Shown here piece by piece: positions 46,001 through 60,055 of a DNA stretch of 64,000 bases. The position numbers and the translations under genes are program-made. The notes beneath the pieces were generated by a model. The model was given only the letters and a program-made list of their open reading frames with translations, was not told where the DNA came from and did not search any database. The stretch's first letter is position 1. The number at the start of each line of letters is the position of its first letter. This DNA is from Moringa oleifera (lineage: Eukaryota > Streptophyta > Magnoliopsida > Brassicales > Moringaceae): contig JAJFZO010000446.1 in NCBI GenBank assembly GCA_021397835.1, positions 1,736,001 to 1,800,000 of the forward strand, read 5' to 3'.

Positions 46001-48340
46001 CTCATTAAATACTAAATCATAATTTTACACTTACCATAATCATCTCTTGTGGATGAAAGTGCATCCATGAACAAATTACTCTAATTACATTCGAAGTAAG
46101 ATTTTAAAAAACATTTGTATAATTCTAGACTTGTAATTGGACTCAAAAAATACACTTATAAACCATAAATAATTTTTTGATTTATATGGACAATTTACTT
46201 AGTATCTTGCTATAAGTTCCCTCTGAAGCCATTATTCATTACGTTAAGTTAATTATTAATTGAGCATAATATTAAACATTATATATTTTGTTAATAAAAT
46301 GATCTTCCCTTTTATAGATGCCAATATGTTTGTAGAGCATGAGAATAAAGATTGTAGGTTGTTATGCCTTGTTGGGATGAACAATACTATAGTATTTATA
46401 CTATATATGGTAAGATTATTTAATTAAGTTATAACCTAATGAAAATCGAAAAATATGAGAATCAACTGAATATGAAATTCTAATCACACTGAATAGGGTA
46501 AACCGACATTCATTATTTTTGACGTAGAATTTGATAGTTCTTTAATTGTAAGGTTAAAGTTTAATGTGACATTAGAAAAAATTTGAATTCATAATTGAGT
46601 ACCATTGAATTTCATAGCATTAGCTACTTAACAGATTTGAGATCACCAATCTCATGATATTGGGCTAATTTAAAAGGCTCGATGGTATCAAGACCAAGCA
46701 AGGTCAATGATACTATTTAGTAATGGACACTAAATAACATTATAATTAATCTTATACCACCAAATCCTTTTAACTGATTTCATGTTTAGAAATAAGGTTC
46801 AATTTGAATTTAATAATTAGGTCATTAATTTTCACAAGTAAATTATTCCTAGATTAACCTTATTTGTACTATGGTTAACGGACGGACTTGAAGATTGATT
46901 TGAGAACATATATTAGTAAGAAATTGATACGATAATGCACATTATGAAATAAATCTTAGCACCTAATATGCTATAAAAAAGATTGTATGTTGTTATGCCT
47001 TGCTCGATAAATTATAGTATAGTATTTATACTATCTATGGTAGGATTATTTAATTAAGTTATAACCTAACAGCAATCAAAAGATGTGAGAATCAATTCTT
47101 TCTTTAAAATCTATAATTCCTTCTATTGTAGTTAATTTGATATTAATGTTTAGTCTTTTGGATCATTGTAAAGTTTAATTATCCATTTAATCTAAGGGAT
47201 TGTCTGAATAAAACATAAAATTCTAATACAGGATAGAGTAAACCGAAATTTCTTATTTTTGGTGCAGACTTTCATAGTTCTCTGATCATAAGGTCAATGT
47301 TTGATGTGACATTACATAAAATTTGGATTCATAATTGAGTACCATTGAATTTCGTAGCATTAGCTAGTCGATTGATTCGAGATCACCAATTTCATGATAC
47401 TGGGCTAATTGAATAGGCTTGATGGTGTCAAGACCAAGCAAGGTAAATAATAGTATTTAGTAATGGAAATTAGATACATTATAATTAATCTTATACCACT
47501 AAGTCCTCTTGATAGATTTGAGGTTTAGAAAATTTAGGTTCAATTTGAATTAAATAATTAGATCATTAATTTTCATAGGAAGATTAATCTTACATTAACC
47601 TTACTCGTACTATTATTCATGAAGGGAATTGAAGACCAATTTAAGAACATATATTGGCATGAAATTAATACAATAATGCACATTGTGAACTTTTATGATA
47701 TTTAAAATATTGGCACCTAACATGTTATAAATAGATGGGCTAGAATAGTTTAATTTTATGAAGTGTAAAATTTGTTGATTTATTAGGTTCATGTAATAAG
47801 TTATTCAAATTGTTTGAGCAGTAAGTTATCCAATATGTTCAATCTCAAATCTACTATCATGCTTATGGTCATTACCCTAAATTTTGTCAACTTATTCCAA
47901 ACTTTATTTTGACAGTCAGTGTTTATATCCACCAATGGTTTGGTATGACAAGTATTAACATTTTGACATCTAAGTGTATTTTCTTTTGATCTCCGAATTA
48001 GTTGAAGTACTGATATTATTTCAATAATGCCTAATATATTCCAAATCTACTTTGGAAACAATAATTTATAATGATCTACCAATGTGTAGATTAGGATCTT
48101 AATACACTATTAATTCAACCATATATGAGTTAGCTTGATGAAATTACATTGGTGATAAATTCATCTAACAATTGGTTTAGTCCAATTATTTTAAAATGAC
48201 CCTTGATACAAGTCATAATTATATTAAGTTTTATTATTCTCAATGATATCTAGCAAGTTATGCAAGACCTCAATAAATCATAATATGCATAATTCCATCC
48301 TGTAGTTAATGCCCTCATACAATGGTGTTCTATTGATGCG
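43021..48340. repeat. Inverted duplicate arm matching 16035-20690
   Basis: 43040-43850 matches 17714-18540, and 47985-48340 matches 16035-16425, both inverted. The middle, 43850-47985, has no counterpart in the other arm, where the CACTA-3 fragment sits. It contains the tandem duplication at 46330-47700 and otherwise AT-rich spacer with no gene seen. Confidence 0.75.
46330..47700. repeat. Tandem duplication, two units of about 650-720 bp
   Basis: 46330-46970 and 46980-47700 align along their length: GTATTTATACTATATATGGTA versus CTATCTATGGTA; ATTCATAATTGAGTACCATTGAATTTC in both; TCAAGACCAAGCAAGGT in both. The unit start, a GATTATTTAATTAAGTTATAACC block, is also found at 40950 and 52160. Non-coding. 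Confidence 0.85.
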
Positions 48341-51300
48341 GCATAAAGTATGCACGATAGGTTAGATATTCAACTTTTGCAGTTCACATTTTCATATTAA
48401 CCATAATTGATTTTAGACCACAATCTTTTATTTGCCTAAGAGAACTATAACATAGATCGGGAACTCTAATCTCTTTGAGATTTAAGATTCACATCCCTCC
48501 ATATATATTCATTGAAAATCAGATGAATGACATAGAAAATATTAGTTTATGAAATGCATATAATTAATTAAATTCTTAGGCAATTATACTTTCTTAGTAA
48601 TAGAGTAAATTATCAACCAAAGTTGGCTTTATGTTTTCATGTTGTAGCAGCCTTGTTTAATTCAAGTATGATCGATGAAATTTGCAGATGGTACTAAAAA
48701 AATGGGAGAAAAAGTTTCGTACGTGTACTAAGAATGAAGTTTGCATTATCAAATAAGACAATAATTAAGATTGCTTCTTATGGGGTTTAATTATATGAAT
48801 TAAACCCCTTTAATCTAAAGTTCTAGTAACATATACCCATCCTAGGTTTTAAGTTAGCCCATTTGTTATGTTTGGGTTTTTGTGTTATTATATGTTTTTT
48901 TTATAGTTTGATTAATTTTATGTATAAAATGCTAATTTAGGATATAATTTTATTCCCCCTTGGTTCTCATCAACATAGCATCAGAAATCATTTCATACGT
49001 AAGGTCATTATGATCATTTACAATCTAAAAATGTTATATTGTTTCCATCCATTCCACTCATTGATATTCTTATTAGCTTTCATTTCTAACTATCACAAAT
49101 TATGATGCTCTCATTATGTTTGGCATCATTTTGCAAATGATCTAAGTAACCATGAACATTCAAGGAGATCATTACCCAGGTTGTTAAGTTTAAATACGTT
49201 TCTTTTGTCATTTTCTCTAATAGCAATACTTATAATTGAAAAAAGCAATGCTAGTATTTTGCTATAGGCTATTGGAACTAAAGCTAATAGGTTGTCCTCT
49301 TGATATGTGACAAAAAATAGATATGTTAAACTATGATTTCATCGCGATTTTATGAAATCAACATATGCTGATTAAAAGTAAACTCTATTGGTTAAAAGAT
49401 ATATCATGAGCGTCCTTAAAAACAATTAAGATTAAATTTTCATGCAAAGTTACGGTTTTGATGTAGCTAAAATTTTTATAATTTAAGCAGCATTCCCAAA
49501 TGAGAATGTTGAAATTAATATGTTAGATATAAAATTAATCTAACCTTCCAACATATTTATAACCATCCACAAACCCTAACTTGTAAACCTAATATCGGAC
49601 ATGATATCCCATAGGTTACAAATATCATAATATGTTCGTTTCAACTTAAGACCTAATCCCATCAATGCCCTTAGAAAATTCGAGATTCTAACCCTAGTGT
49701 CTGTTAACTTTCACAGAGAAAAAAATTAGGGCATAGTCGTAAGCTTCTATGTGGTTTTGGGTTTCAAGGTATGGGTTAAGTGATATTTATGTCATTTGAA
49801 ATATCTAAACTTTTACATGGTACTATATCAAGTATAAATCCAAGTTATTTACTTGATACATAAATAAATATAAAAAATTAGTTCATAGTGGGAGGATTAA
49901 TAATTATTTAGGGTCATGAACATACCAATTTAGCCTATAAGTTGATCATCGAGATAATCCAAATACCAATATGTAACTTTTCTACTTACTAAATAAATTG
50001 TCTTATATTAGCATTATAATAAGGTTTAAGATTTTTGAGTATATTCATACAAACATTATCATATCAGTTTAGATTAATTGAAATTAGTGATTTTGTACAA
50101 CAATTTCTCCAAAACTTCAAAACCCAAAATCTAACGTCTAATCTTATTGGATTCACTGAACCAAGCCTTATCATATAACAAGACTTATGAATAGTTAAAT
50201 TTACCCATGATGATCATAATCACTTTGACTATTATTAAATCTTTTAGATTGTGCATGTTACTATGAACGACTTTATGGTTTATAATTTCGTTATTGAAGT
50301 AGTAACCATTTTTGGCTCAATTCATTTTTTTTATGAACTATTTCATTAATATTTGCCCAATGGATGGGTAAGAAGCAACTAAATTGATTTAATTAAGTCC
50401 CATTGAATTAATTTTACCCTATATGACAATTTGCTTTAATTGTCATATGTGCTAACAAAGGAATCCATTTTAGTTTATCCACACAATCTTTTACATGTAG
50501 TTCAATAAGGGTTTTAACTCTACTATTGCTCTAATCCTTAAATACTCATTTCTATTATCTTTCTAGGGCTTAAAATATATAAATGTGTCATTTAACTAGC
50601 ACATTTGTGAGTTGGTATATGGATTCGATCATGGAAATTAAGTCCAACTAATAATTATTTTTATGTCCTTAGGTGTTACCTTTTGCATTTTCATAACCTT
50701 ATTTGCCTAAAGAGATTTACATGATCATGATTGATGTGAATTGAATAAACCAAATCTATAATAAGATCCTATTAGATTTGGTTCCTTAGTTAACTATTTA
50801 TTACTAATATCGTGTTTTTTTGAGATATTTAGAATTGAGCCTAGCTTTGGTTGTGACTTCACTATGAGGTTATAAACTCTAAGCATGGGGTTTGAGTTGA
50901 ACACATTAAAACAGTGTGTGGGGGTATACACAATCTTTATCTCATGCACAAAGGTCTTTAACTTCTCTAAGAATCTTTTTGTAAAGACATATATTGATTA
51001 AAAAATTTAGTTCAGTTATTTTTTCCATTACCATGAAGTTGTAATGGATAAAATCATTCAAGTGGATTTAAAAGACCCATATCCACAAGATCAAGCCATC
51101 AAAGTCCTAAAGAAGTCATCTTGTCATACTGTTGGCCTTTTTATACTAACCTCTTTATACTTTTAGCCTCATCATATTCTAGTCATCACTCTTCTCCTTC
51201 CATTTTCTAATTTAGCCTATGTTATTATGTTTTGTTTAATGAAGAACTGTATTTCACATACTTAATTTTAAATTGTGTTGACTCGCCTATGTTAATGTTT

Positions 51301-52129
51301 TGCATATATATAATCAGTTAGATGGGCTAACTGCTGTCATATCCATGTAAACCTTTAAATCACTGCAAGATGCCTTCGAATGGTTGCAACATAGTATCCA
51401 GTCTTTTCTTGATTACTTGGTCCTAATAGTGTACGAAGAATAAGCCATCTAAATTATTGACAAAGCCTTATAATGCAAGTGCTATTCAGCTAACAATTAT
51501 ATTACATACTAACTTTATGTTAATAAAGAAAATTAAGTGGCAAATGCATATTCCCCATCAACAATTAAATAATGATGTTGGATTGCATAAGCTTTGGTCA
51601 TTAACTTAGCCATTTTAGAGTTTAATATGAAAATTATTGCTCAACCAATTCATAAGAGTCAAACTATACAAAACATATATGAGCCTATAAATGTTCAAGA
51701 TTTCTAATATCAATATATATCCATGATCCACTAGAAAAATGGTGATATCGGTTGTAAGCTCTTTTACTCAATGCTTCCAACTACTAATGAAGACTTGTCA
51801 TGCTCAAAAGTCTACTAGAAACTATTGGGATTATATTAAGCCGTTTAATCTTGGATCTGTAGTACTGATTTAATTTAAACCATCCTAATTGTCCATAATT
51901 TAGCTAGATTATGGACAATTTTATGTTTCATTATCAAATGTTTTTAGGATGCGAAGGATAACCTATTGTTTTGGATTTAACATTCATGTTTTTAGCACAT
52001 CAACCCTAATATTTATTAGATCAGTTCAACTTGCTATCAGTGTGATCCATAAATAATAAGAATCACAAAAAAAAAAAAAAAATAGCATAAGAATAAAGAT
52101 TCCAGATTGGTCTCCCTTGTTTGGGATGA
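48341..52129. other. AT-rich intergenic DNA, no gene seen
   Basis: No open frame or RNA gene can be supported. 50855-50915 resembles 19690-19770. A strong palindrome lies at 51887-51920, and a poly(A) run at 52068-52082 precedes the direct repeat. Confidence 0.45.
51887..51920. repeat. Perfect 13-bp inverted repeat with 8-bp loop
   Basis: AATTGTCCATAAT at 51887-51899 is the exact complement of ATTATGGACAATT at 51908-51920. No T run follows and no nearby gene explains it. Confidence 0.7.
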
Positions 52130-54140
52130 ATTATAATATCATACTTATATAGTATATGATAAGATTATTTAATTAAGTTATAACCTAATAACAATAAAAA
52201 GAAATGAGAACCAACCATTTCTTTAAAATCTATAATTCCTCCTCATTATTGCATTACGATGATATTTTGCTATAATTAACCTTGCTTCCTCAAAATTATA
52301 AAGATTATTGAAAACTTAACAATTATATAAAATTAATTTTTACACTAAAGCAAAATAAAATTTAATTGTGACTAATAATTAATTCATAATAAAAACCTTT
52401 AGATGTTGACCATATAATAGATCAATAATATGATTGGATCAACATAGTCCTATTTACAGTTGACTAGTGGGTCAAATGGTATCGCCACAGTTAACTAACC
52501 TAGGTAACTAAGAATAATTTTCACATATGTCTAATGCAAAATAAAATTAATATAAAATCTTTAACCTTATCCCAATTTAATGTCCTTGCTATATTCAAAT
52601 TGAACCAAGGATACATTATTAAGGTTATCATAGTAGATGGACCATAAAAACAAAATATACAACATTGGATCTGTTTTATTGGTGCTATGAATAATTTAGA
52701 TGAACTTGTTATTATCAATTGACATGATAATTAATAAGCTTAGGTGCATCAAGTCCATAACAAATAAATAATTTGTTAAACCTCCGAAGATTAATATGGT
52801 TAAGCAATAAGAATCGAAAGTCATTATCGATTGGCACCCTTGTTCATACCTTATGATCATCAACTCTAATTAAGGTGTGCAACTCAAGATCATATTTGTA
52901 CCACGTGCTTTCAAAATTTTCAAACTATAATTTAAGCATATATCATGTATTATCCGAAATACATGATACACACAACTAACTGTTATCAACAAACTTTTTG
53001 ACTAGGATGAAATTGTTAATTTCCATTATTGTTATAGTATGACCTTACATATATTCAAATCATAGTAAGCTTAGGATGGTCATGGATTTGTATAGAGGCT
53101 GGTTGTCAAACCTTACTTGAATTATACACAAGTTTAGAATCCAAAACTCATCTTAATCACATTAAAGTTATATTTGTGTAAGCTACTTTTAAGTGTTGAA
53201 TCATGAAAATTTTTGCCTAGACACACTCATATTTATACACATCGATTATGTGAAAGAGGGTTTTGTAGGAGCTAAATCCATATTATTGAAATGGAAGCAT
53301 TGGTAAAAAAGGTCCCAAAAGTGATAGGAGCTCTAATTAGAGGCGAATATTAACGAAAATAACATTAAACTACATAATTTATATATCATCCGTATCAACT
53401 TAGTCACCAATAATGTATCTTTTTGTTCAAAAAATAATTAAATAGCTGAATCACAATACACAGATGCTAGGTATCTTTTGAATTTTTGTTGATTTTGATG
53501 AGCTGAACTTGAACCATTAATGTACAACTAAGTGTCCCTTATTAATATGGTCAGTTCTTTAATACTATCACATAATGACTAATTATTTATATTGGAAACC
53601 ATGAAGTTTTCTCAGATAGCAGGTATGTTGCAGCGCTTGCATCATTTGAAGCAAGGGTAGACATGAGAAAGCAATTAAGCTATATTTCAAATGATATTGA
53701 TGGAGTCTTCAAAAAGGTTAGATTTTCTTATAGATTAGTTTGGCATTAGAATAAAGTCCCTATCCAATTTCACCTTAAAGAATCCAATAAAGAAAATGGA
53801 TTCCACATGGCTCACTTTTTCAATGGCATCATAGCATTGAATGTAACATTTTGTTAGTATTACCGACTGATCATGACTTATTAACTAAGACTTAGTTTAT
53901 TACACTAGTAATGCATGAGATGTTTTTCTAGAAGGCCATGATGATTGTACTTTAAGCTATGGAGATACTTCTTAATTTTGGACATATCCCAAAATTTTTA
54001 ATATTTTTAAATTTAAGAAGACATATTTTATATATAAAAACATAACTTATTATCATGATTAATTAATCAAAATTCACGAACCATGGATGTTATGAAATAT
54101 AATTGAGTATGATTACATAGTGAGTAGTAACCACGCTTGA
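52130..54140. repeat. Direct segmental duplicate, copy 2 (other copy 40928-43020)
   Basis: Same order and orientation as copy 1, with many small changes and a 160-base deletion near 54065. It ends with TATGAAATATAATTGAGTATGATTACATAG, matching 42985-43010. Confidence 0.85.
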
Positions 54141-54929
54141 ATGACTCTCAATCAACCACATACCAATTATTATCACGATGGGTTTGTGAATGGTCATTTA
54201 GTGGGCTGGAGGTACGAACCATAATTACTAAAAATGTCTCGATAATAAGCCCAAACATTCAACTCATTTTTTATGTCCTTTTCCAATCATATCAAAGCCA
54301 ATTGTAGTCATATATGAATGTTGTACAAAATCAACCTATATATTTAATTAACAAATTGAATGCACGAATGCGGTGTTTACTAAAATTGAATTTTGGATGG
54401 ATCAATGAAAACAATCAATTTTATATTTGTTTTAAAATTTAATAGGTAACTTGCCTGAATAGCTGATCAGGGTTTATGGAAATCTTAATATAAAATTGGA
54501 CTCATCAAAATGGATTATAGAACGGGTGGCATCGCCTTGAGTCTCACATCGCATTATCATTCAGTTAGTTATTGCTATCGATGGTACTCAGTTTTTGTTA
54601 GGCTAAATTAAATCTTAGGCTCTGTTAATAATTAGCTTTGATATAACAAATAATAATGTTGATGATACAAGGCCATATGGAATCCATTTTCTTTATGGAA
54701 TTCTTTGAGGTGAAGTTTCGGATCATAGCATACTTAAATGTAACACAATAGGATATTTCAACATTAATACTATTGTTTTATAATTCTCACTTTTTCAATT
54801 GTATCATTGTATTAATGTTGATTTCTTTACAAACATTAGAAATGTTGTGAACGATGTTGCATGTGGACCATACAAACCATTCAGTAAAAAAAAAAAATAT
54901 TACTGTCAATGAATGAAGCAGAGGAAAGA
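54141..54929. other. AT-rich spacer, no gene seen
   Basis: 54672-54712 (GGAATCCATTTTCTTTATGGAATTCTTTGAGGTGAA region) is an inverted echo of 53776-53816. No coding signal. Confidence 0.4.
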
Positions 54930-57002
54930 TAAATGATTTACCTTTCGGATTTCTTACTTCTTCCCCCTATTTGGTTAGATTGATCCATTTAAAAGGAACC
55001 ACAGAAATTGTTGTTTTCCCTAAATGTTGAAGTAAACATTTTTGTTCATAAGAGGCGTGATGGATGTTGCAGGCAGTAGAATCAAAGCAACCATAGCTGT
55101 GCCTAGGTATCAGTTTCACAGGACATAGAAAAGAGAGCATCTCAAAGTGAGATAAAGCAGTAATGATTCTGCAAACTTGTCAAGTTTACTCCGAAAAACC
55201 TGAAGGGTTGTCTATCTTCCTCAATAGGCTTTAATGGCAAAGGTTACACTGCAGAGTTGGATTCTACTTTACCTAGTTTTCATGGATTCAAAAAAATCAG
55301 ATCAAAATTTGATTTGATTTTTATGGAAAAGTTTTAAAATTCTTTAAAGATCAAGATGTAAAGGGCTTTTCATATCATGGCATGGTCCAACTGCTTCCAA
55401 ACCATTAATACACTGAACCAACCAAGGAATGGGGCTACATAGTACTTTGGATATTTAACAGGCAGGAAGTCTGTGGGTACCCAAAAATGGAAGCAGAGTG
55501 AGGATTTTGGCCTAATCATGCCTAAAAGTATCTATTTATTTAGGATTAAAAGTGGGGAAGGGAGAGTTGAAGATTTAGTCCCTAAATTCAGACTAATAAG
55601 AGAGCTCACAAATCTTAACAAGACCTGTTGAAACTAGAAAACCCATCACGAATCTAAATTCTTTTGCTGTCAAGGAAGAAATGAAAGAACCATTGACACA
55701 TGTTGAAAAGCATCACCATTATCTAATTTTTCTATCTTTCTCTCCAAAATGAAGCCATTGGTATGTCCATATAACACAATTATCTTCCTATATCGCGTGG
55801 AAAATCTTTGCATTTAGGTATTAAGGATGTCCATGACAAGAAACAAAGGAAGCATTTGCAGCCCTCTACAGCCTCTCTTGCATTAGATGGTCTATACCCA
55901 GATTAGGTTTCCACCCATGTAGCCTATGTTTATAGTATCCACACCTTCCTCACAAACTCTACTATCTGCTGATCACTGAACCTGCTCACTAATCAAGCCT
56001 AGACCAACTAGCAGAACAGATATACCCTAAGACAGTAAGAAGTATAAATGGATTCTCTGAGCAGATAGAAGACTCCTAGCCGAGGTTGAAAGGATCAGAG
56101 GAAAGCCAGAGAGCTCTCTTTCACATATATTCTGTTATACTTCTTCTTCTTCAAAGAAGCTGTAGCCTCCTACTGCTTAATTTCCACCTTCATTTCCCAA
56201 GCTTGGGTACTGAGACATCTCTCTGATGCTTTGTCTCTTTCTCAATTAAGGGAACAAGATCACCCTCAGATGACCTGCCAGATCTCTTAGCAATAACCCA
56301 CTCATATGCACTTACAAGCTGGAAAAGAGTGCCAAAGACCATGACATCGAAGTTGGTCATAGACATAGTGTTCTCAAGGAAAAGGTATGGGACAATGAAA
56401 GGGAAGGATTTGAGGTAGGGATGATATTAAGGAATGACATGGTTGCAGGGATGTAACACACAACCCAGGCAGGGAGCTCAGCCTCTAGAATGAACATTAT
56501 CATGGGTAGAATTATGCAGAAAATAGTGAAAGAATAGAAAGGGCAGGATTCTTTCCTATGCAGGAAGAACACAGATATGAAATTGCATTTATTCCATACA
56601 GTAATCTACAAACAGACAGAAATAGTTAACTGCATTAGAATCTCAAGCAACAATGCAATTATAAGCAAGATCAATCCAAAGAAAAAGGAAATATATACCT
56701 TGGCACAAATGATATCTAGTAAACAGAGATGAAACAACTGCATGGGTCCAAGAGTGCCACCTGTGCTATTGTTTTTTATAAGCTTCATAAGATTTTGGTG
56801 ATTCACACTAGCACTGATTGCAAAGAGAGCTCATGGTTAACTACCTGAGAATTAACTATAAATTTCAGTACATTCAGCAAGGTAGAATTAGATTATGGTG
56901 AATTTATACCTCAACATCATTCAGGAAGATGAATTTCCAGCCATTAAGGTGAGCACAAACAGCAATTCCATGTCCTCGGCAGTAGCCCTCTCTAACTAGC
57001 CA
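54930..57002 (-). pseudogene. CSLC: CSLC (xyloglucan glucan synthase) pseudogene B, 3' half
   Basis: Inverted partner of copy A. The exon at 57002-56910 encodes RATAEDM, then shifts frame, then NGWKFIFLNDVE with a good GT donor. Exon 56807-56699 encodes a CESPKSYEAYKK-like start, a TAG in QQHRW, and the same extra T (56750-56751) before GPMQL as copy A. It continues LDIICAK. A later exon region (about 56573-55900) has [36 protein letters not shown] and [10 protein letters not shown]. It preserves membrane-spanning C-terminal sequence that copy A has partly lost. The 3' region at 55235-54960 is uninterrupted and gives the empty site of CACTA-5. No N-terminal half is present. Confidence 0.85.
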
Positions 57003-57167
57003 TTAAACTCAAATCAGTTTGTATATTACATGCAGGGTTCAAGAAATAATGCTTAAAGAGATGATAAATAGTTATAATGATATAATTACTATCCTAAGGA
57101 ATGAAAGTAATGATTATCTTGAAATGTGCATTATCGTGTCAATCTCAATGTGTATTAATTTTGCATA
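57003..57167. repeat. Arm B of the inverted duplication between CSLC pseudogene B and CACTA-6
   Basis: The reverse complement matches 30865-31030 (TTAGGATAGTAATTATA-CATTATAACTATTTATCATC). The match ends near the CACTA-6 insertion point. Confidence 0.8.
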
Positions 57168-57183
57168 CACTACTACAAACAAA

Positions 57184-57490
57184 AGCTTTAATGACAGTTA
57201 AAAATAGTTTTTAATGACAGTTGTAAAAGTGTCATCTTTGTTCGTGTCATTAAAGGGGAGAGTTTTTAATGGCAGTTCTTGAACTGTCATTAAAGGGGTG
57301 CCTTTGATGACAGTTCAAACAGAACTGTCGTTAAAGGGGGTACCCTTCAATGACAGTTCCGAACAAAACTGTCATTAAAAGGGGGTACTCTTTAATGACA
57401 GTTCCAAAGAAACTGTCATTAAAAAGGGTACCCTTTAACGACAGTTCTGTTGGAACTATCGTTAAAAGGGGATACCCATTAAAGGTATTT
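57184..57490. repeat. CACTA-6 left subterminal palindromes
   Basis: The same array as CACTA-2: TTTAATGACAGTT units paired with AACTGTCATTAAA, spaced about 50-60 bases, with only a few single-base differences. Confidence 0.85.
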
Positions 57491-57837
57491 TTTGTATTTA
57501 TTTCAAAATAAATAAAATTTATATTATCCAAAACCTATTTTCACATCATCCATATACATCAATACAATTCTTCACAATATATATGCAACCAAAATTTTTA
57601 TGTTATACACTTCAATACTATTCTAACAGAGATCATCATTACTTCTTTCATATCCGAAAATACTCAAAATAATGTAATGCAAAAAAGTAATAAGAGACAA
57701 ACAAAACAAAAGATCACTAATATTTGATGTTATAATTAAACTCTATATGTACAATACATAAGTTAAAATATTACACAATCATAAAAATTCAACTATATAA
57801 ATTCAATAATGGTCATGTATACAAAAATCTTCAAGAT

Positions 57838-58280
57838 TCAACTTTCTAATATGGCACACCAAAGAAATTGTCCAACCTCTTTTCTAACTTCATCAATATC
57901 CGATTGGGTGTAAGTATCTATGTCCATTAACTATATTTCAAAAAAAAAAAGGTTAGTCCAATTAAAATTTTTAATACACACATCAATTAATTACTTAAGT
58001 ATTTACATAAGCAAATGATTAAAAACTTACCATTTTTGCATATGGGATATTTTTATCACGTCTATCAATGATGTCCCTTAAAAATTTCATAATATAATAT
58101 CCACATTCAGTATTTGAAGGCTGATGTGGACACTACATTAAAAATTTATCATTATTACATTTTCCAAAATAAATAAAACTAACATCATACATAGGTTTAA
58201 ATATGCATACCTTAGCAGGAATACTCCTAGGAATGCGCCTATTGCTTGATTCTTTGAAAACTTGAAACAATTTAAAAGAA
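57838..58280 (-). pseudogene. C-terminal exons of a Ulp1/C48-type peptidase in CACTA-6
   Basis: Three minus-strand exons join in phase: 58280-58211 (SFKLFQVFKESSNRRIPRSI, PAK), 58132-58031 (CPHQPSNTECGYYIMKFLRD...) and 57930-57838 (LMDIDTYTQSDIDEVRKEVG..., stop). ECGYY contains the expected catalytic Cys. The exons carrying the His and Asp, and everything between the transposase and this point, are deleted; the deletion joins near 58312. A long open frame read straight through from the transposase here is accidental. The domain cannot be active. CACTA-2 has lost even these exons. Confidence 0.75.
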
Positions 58281-58312
58281 CTGCTAATAGAAAATAATTA
58301 ATATTATTAAGA

Positions 58313-59613
58313 CAAGCTTGGGTGTTCTCAGCACAAATAGGACAAGCATAATACCCTTTAACAATGCAACCAGATAAATTACCATATGCAGGAAAATCAT
58401 TGATTGTCCATAACAAAACAGCTTTCAAGTAAAATGATTCATTACGGTACGCATCATGTACTTTTACACCTGTGTCCCATAACATTTTTAAATCTTCTAT
58501 AAGTGGAGCCAAATAGACATCAATATCATTACCAGGTTGTTTAGGACCTGATATTAGTAACGTCAACATCATGAACTTTCTCTTCATTGTTAACCATGGT
58601 GGTAAATTATAGTTCACCATAATCACCGGCCAACAACTATATCGACTACTCAATGTACTATGCGAATTAATCCCATCTGCTGATATAGCAAGCCTTAAGT
58701 TTCTTGGCTCTGAAGCAAACTCTGGCCACATGTAGTCAACCAATTTCCATGAGGGTGTATCCAATGGATGCCTCAACTGACCATCAATTTTCCTTTTATT
58801 TGAATGCCATGTAAGCTGTTTTGATATTTCAGAACTTTTGAACATTCTTCTAAATCTTGGTATTGGTGAAAAATACCATAACACCTTAGCAGGCACACCA
58901 GTCTTTATTTTGTTACCGTTTTTCATTACTTTCCATCTTGAAAGTCCACAAGTTGGACATTGAATGCCATCCTGAAACTCCTTCCGATATAATATGCAAT
59001 CATTTGGACAAGCATGAATCTTTTGATACTCCATCCCTAATGCATTCAATGTTTTCTTGGCATCGTACATGGATGTAGGCATTTCATTATTATCAGGCAA
59101 AATGTCGGCAATCAAATTTAAAAGATCACTGAAGCTTTGATCGGACCAACCATATTTTGCCTTCAAATTGTACAATTTAACTAGAGCAGATAATTTAGTA
59201 AACTTCACTAATCCAGAGTACAAAGGTTTCTCAGCATCACAAAGTAATCTTTCAAAGTGGTTAGGATTACTATCATACTCTGCAAATGCCTCTTGTACCA
59301 TTTCTACAGTGTTATCAACTTCTTCGATGTGTTCTACCTCCTTAACAACTTTAGCATTCTTACTAGTAGAAGACCCAACAATACTGGTTTCTTCGTGCCA
59401 TATCCAGTTTTGATAGCTGCTATCAACTCCATATATATATAAATGATTTCGTATCTCGTATGGGGTATGATGCCTCATGTTGCCACATTTAATACATGGA
59501 CACCGAATTAATTCAGGATTATCACTATTCTGAACAGTATAATCTAAAAAGTTATTCACCCCTACATCATATGCCTCTGATCTTCTATCAGCAAACATCT
59601 AAGTTTTATCCAT
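58313..59613 (-). pseudogene. TNP2: TNP2-type transposase of CACTA-6, truncated
   Basis: The N-terminal ATG at 59613 gives MDKT followed by a TAG at 59601-59599 where CACTA-2 has Trp. From MFADRRSEAYDVGVNNFLDY the frame is open through the Transposase_21 core (LRLAISADGINSHS, GNDIDVYLAPLIEDLK, CPICAENTQA) to the deletion junction. Beyond it the open frame runs to 58138 in unrelated sequence, giving an apparent 486-residue protein whose last 60 or so residues are not transposase. It retains the Trp and Ser codons that are stops in CACTA-2, so the two copies broke independently. Confidence 0.9.
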
Positions 59614-60055
59614 TCTGAAATTTAAAAGACATTTAATTATTTACGTTTCAAGCATCTAATATACTATTTTGAACAACATAATCTAATTACTTATCTATTT
59701 AAAATTTAACTAAATATATTAATTTATGTTAACAATAAATCAATATAATTAAATTTGATAAAACACACCAATTAATCTTACATAAAAAAATTAATTCAAC
59801 CATAAATTCATCTACACCTAATATATAATTAATTTATCAAAATATAAATTCATCTAATTAACACTTTTAATTTATCAATTAATCTAAAAATTTTGATAAT
59901 TATAAAATAATAAATATATCAATATATATCCATTCATACCAAATATATTCATCCAAATATATTAATGAAAAAAATTAAAATTTCATCATTCAATAACAAT
60001 TCACCTAACACAATTAAACAAAAACTTCTCAAATTAAAATTTCATCTACCTGTAT

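Noticed and set aside
58138..59598. A 486-residue intact protein
   Set aside because: It lacks the true start because of a TAG, and its last part crosses a deletion junction into unrelated sequence. It is a truncated transposase.
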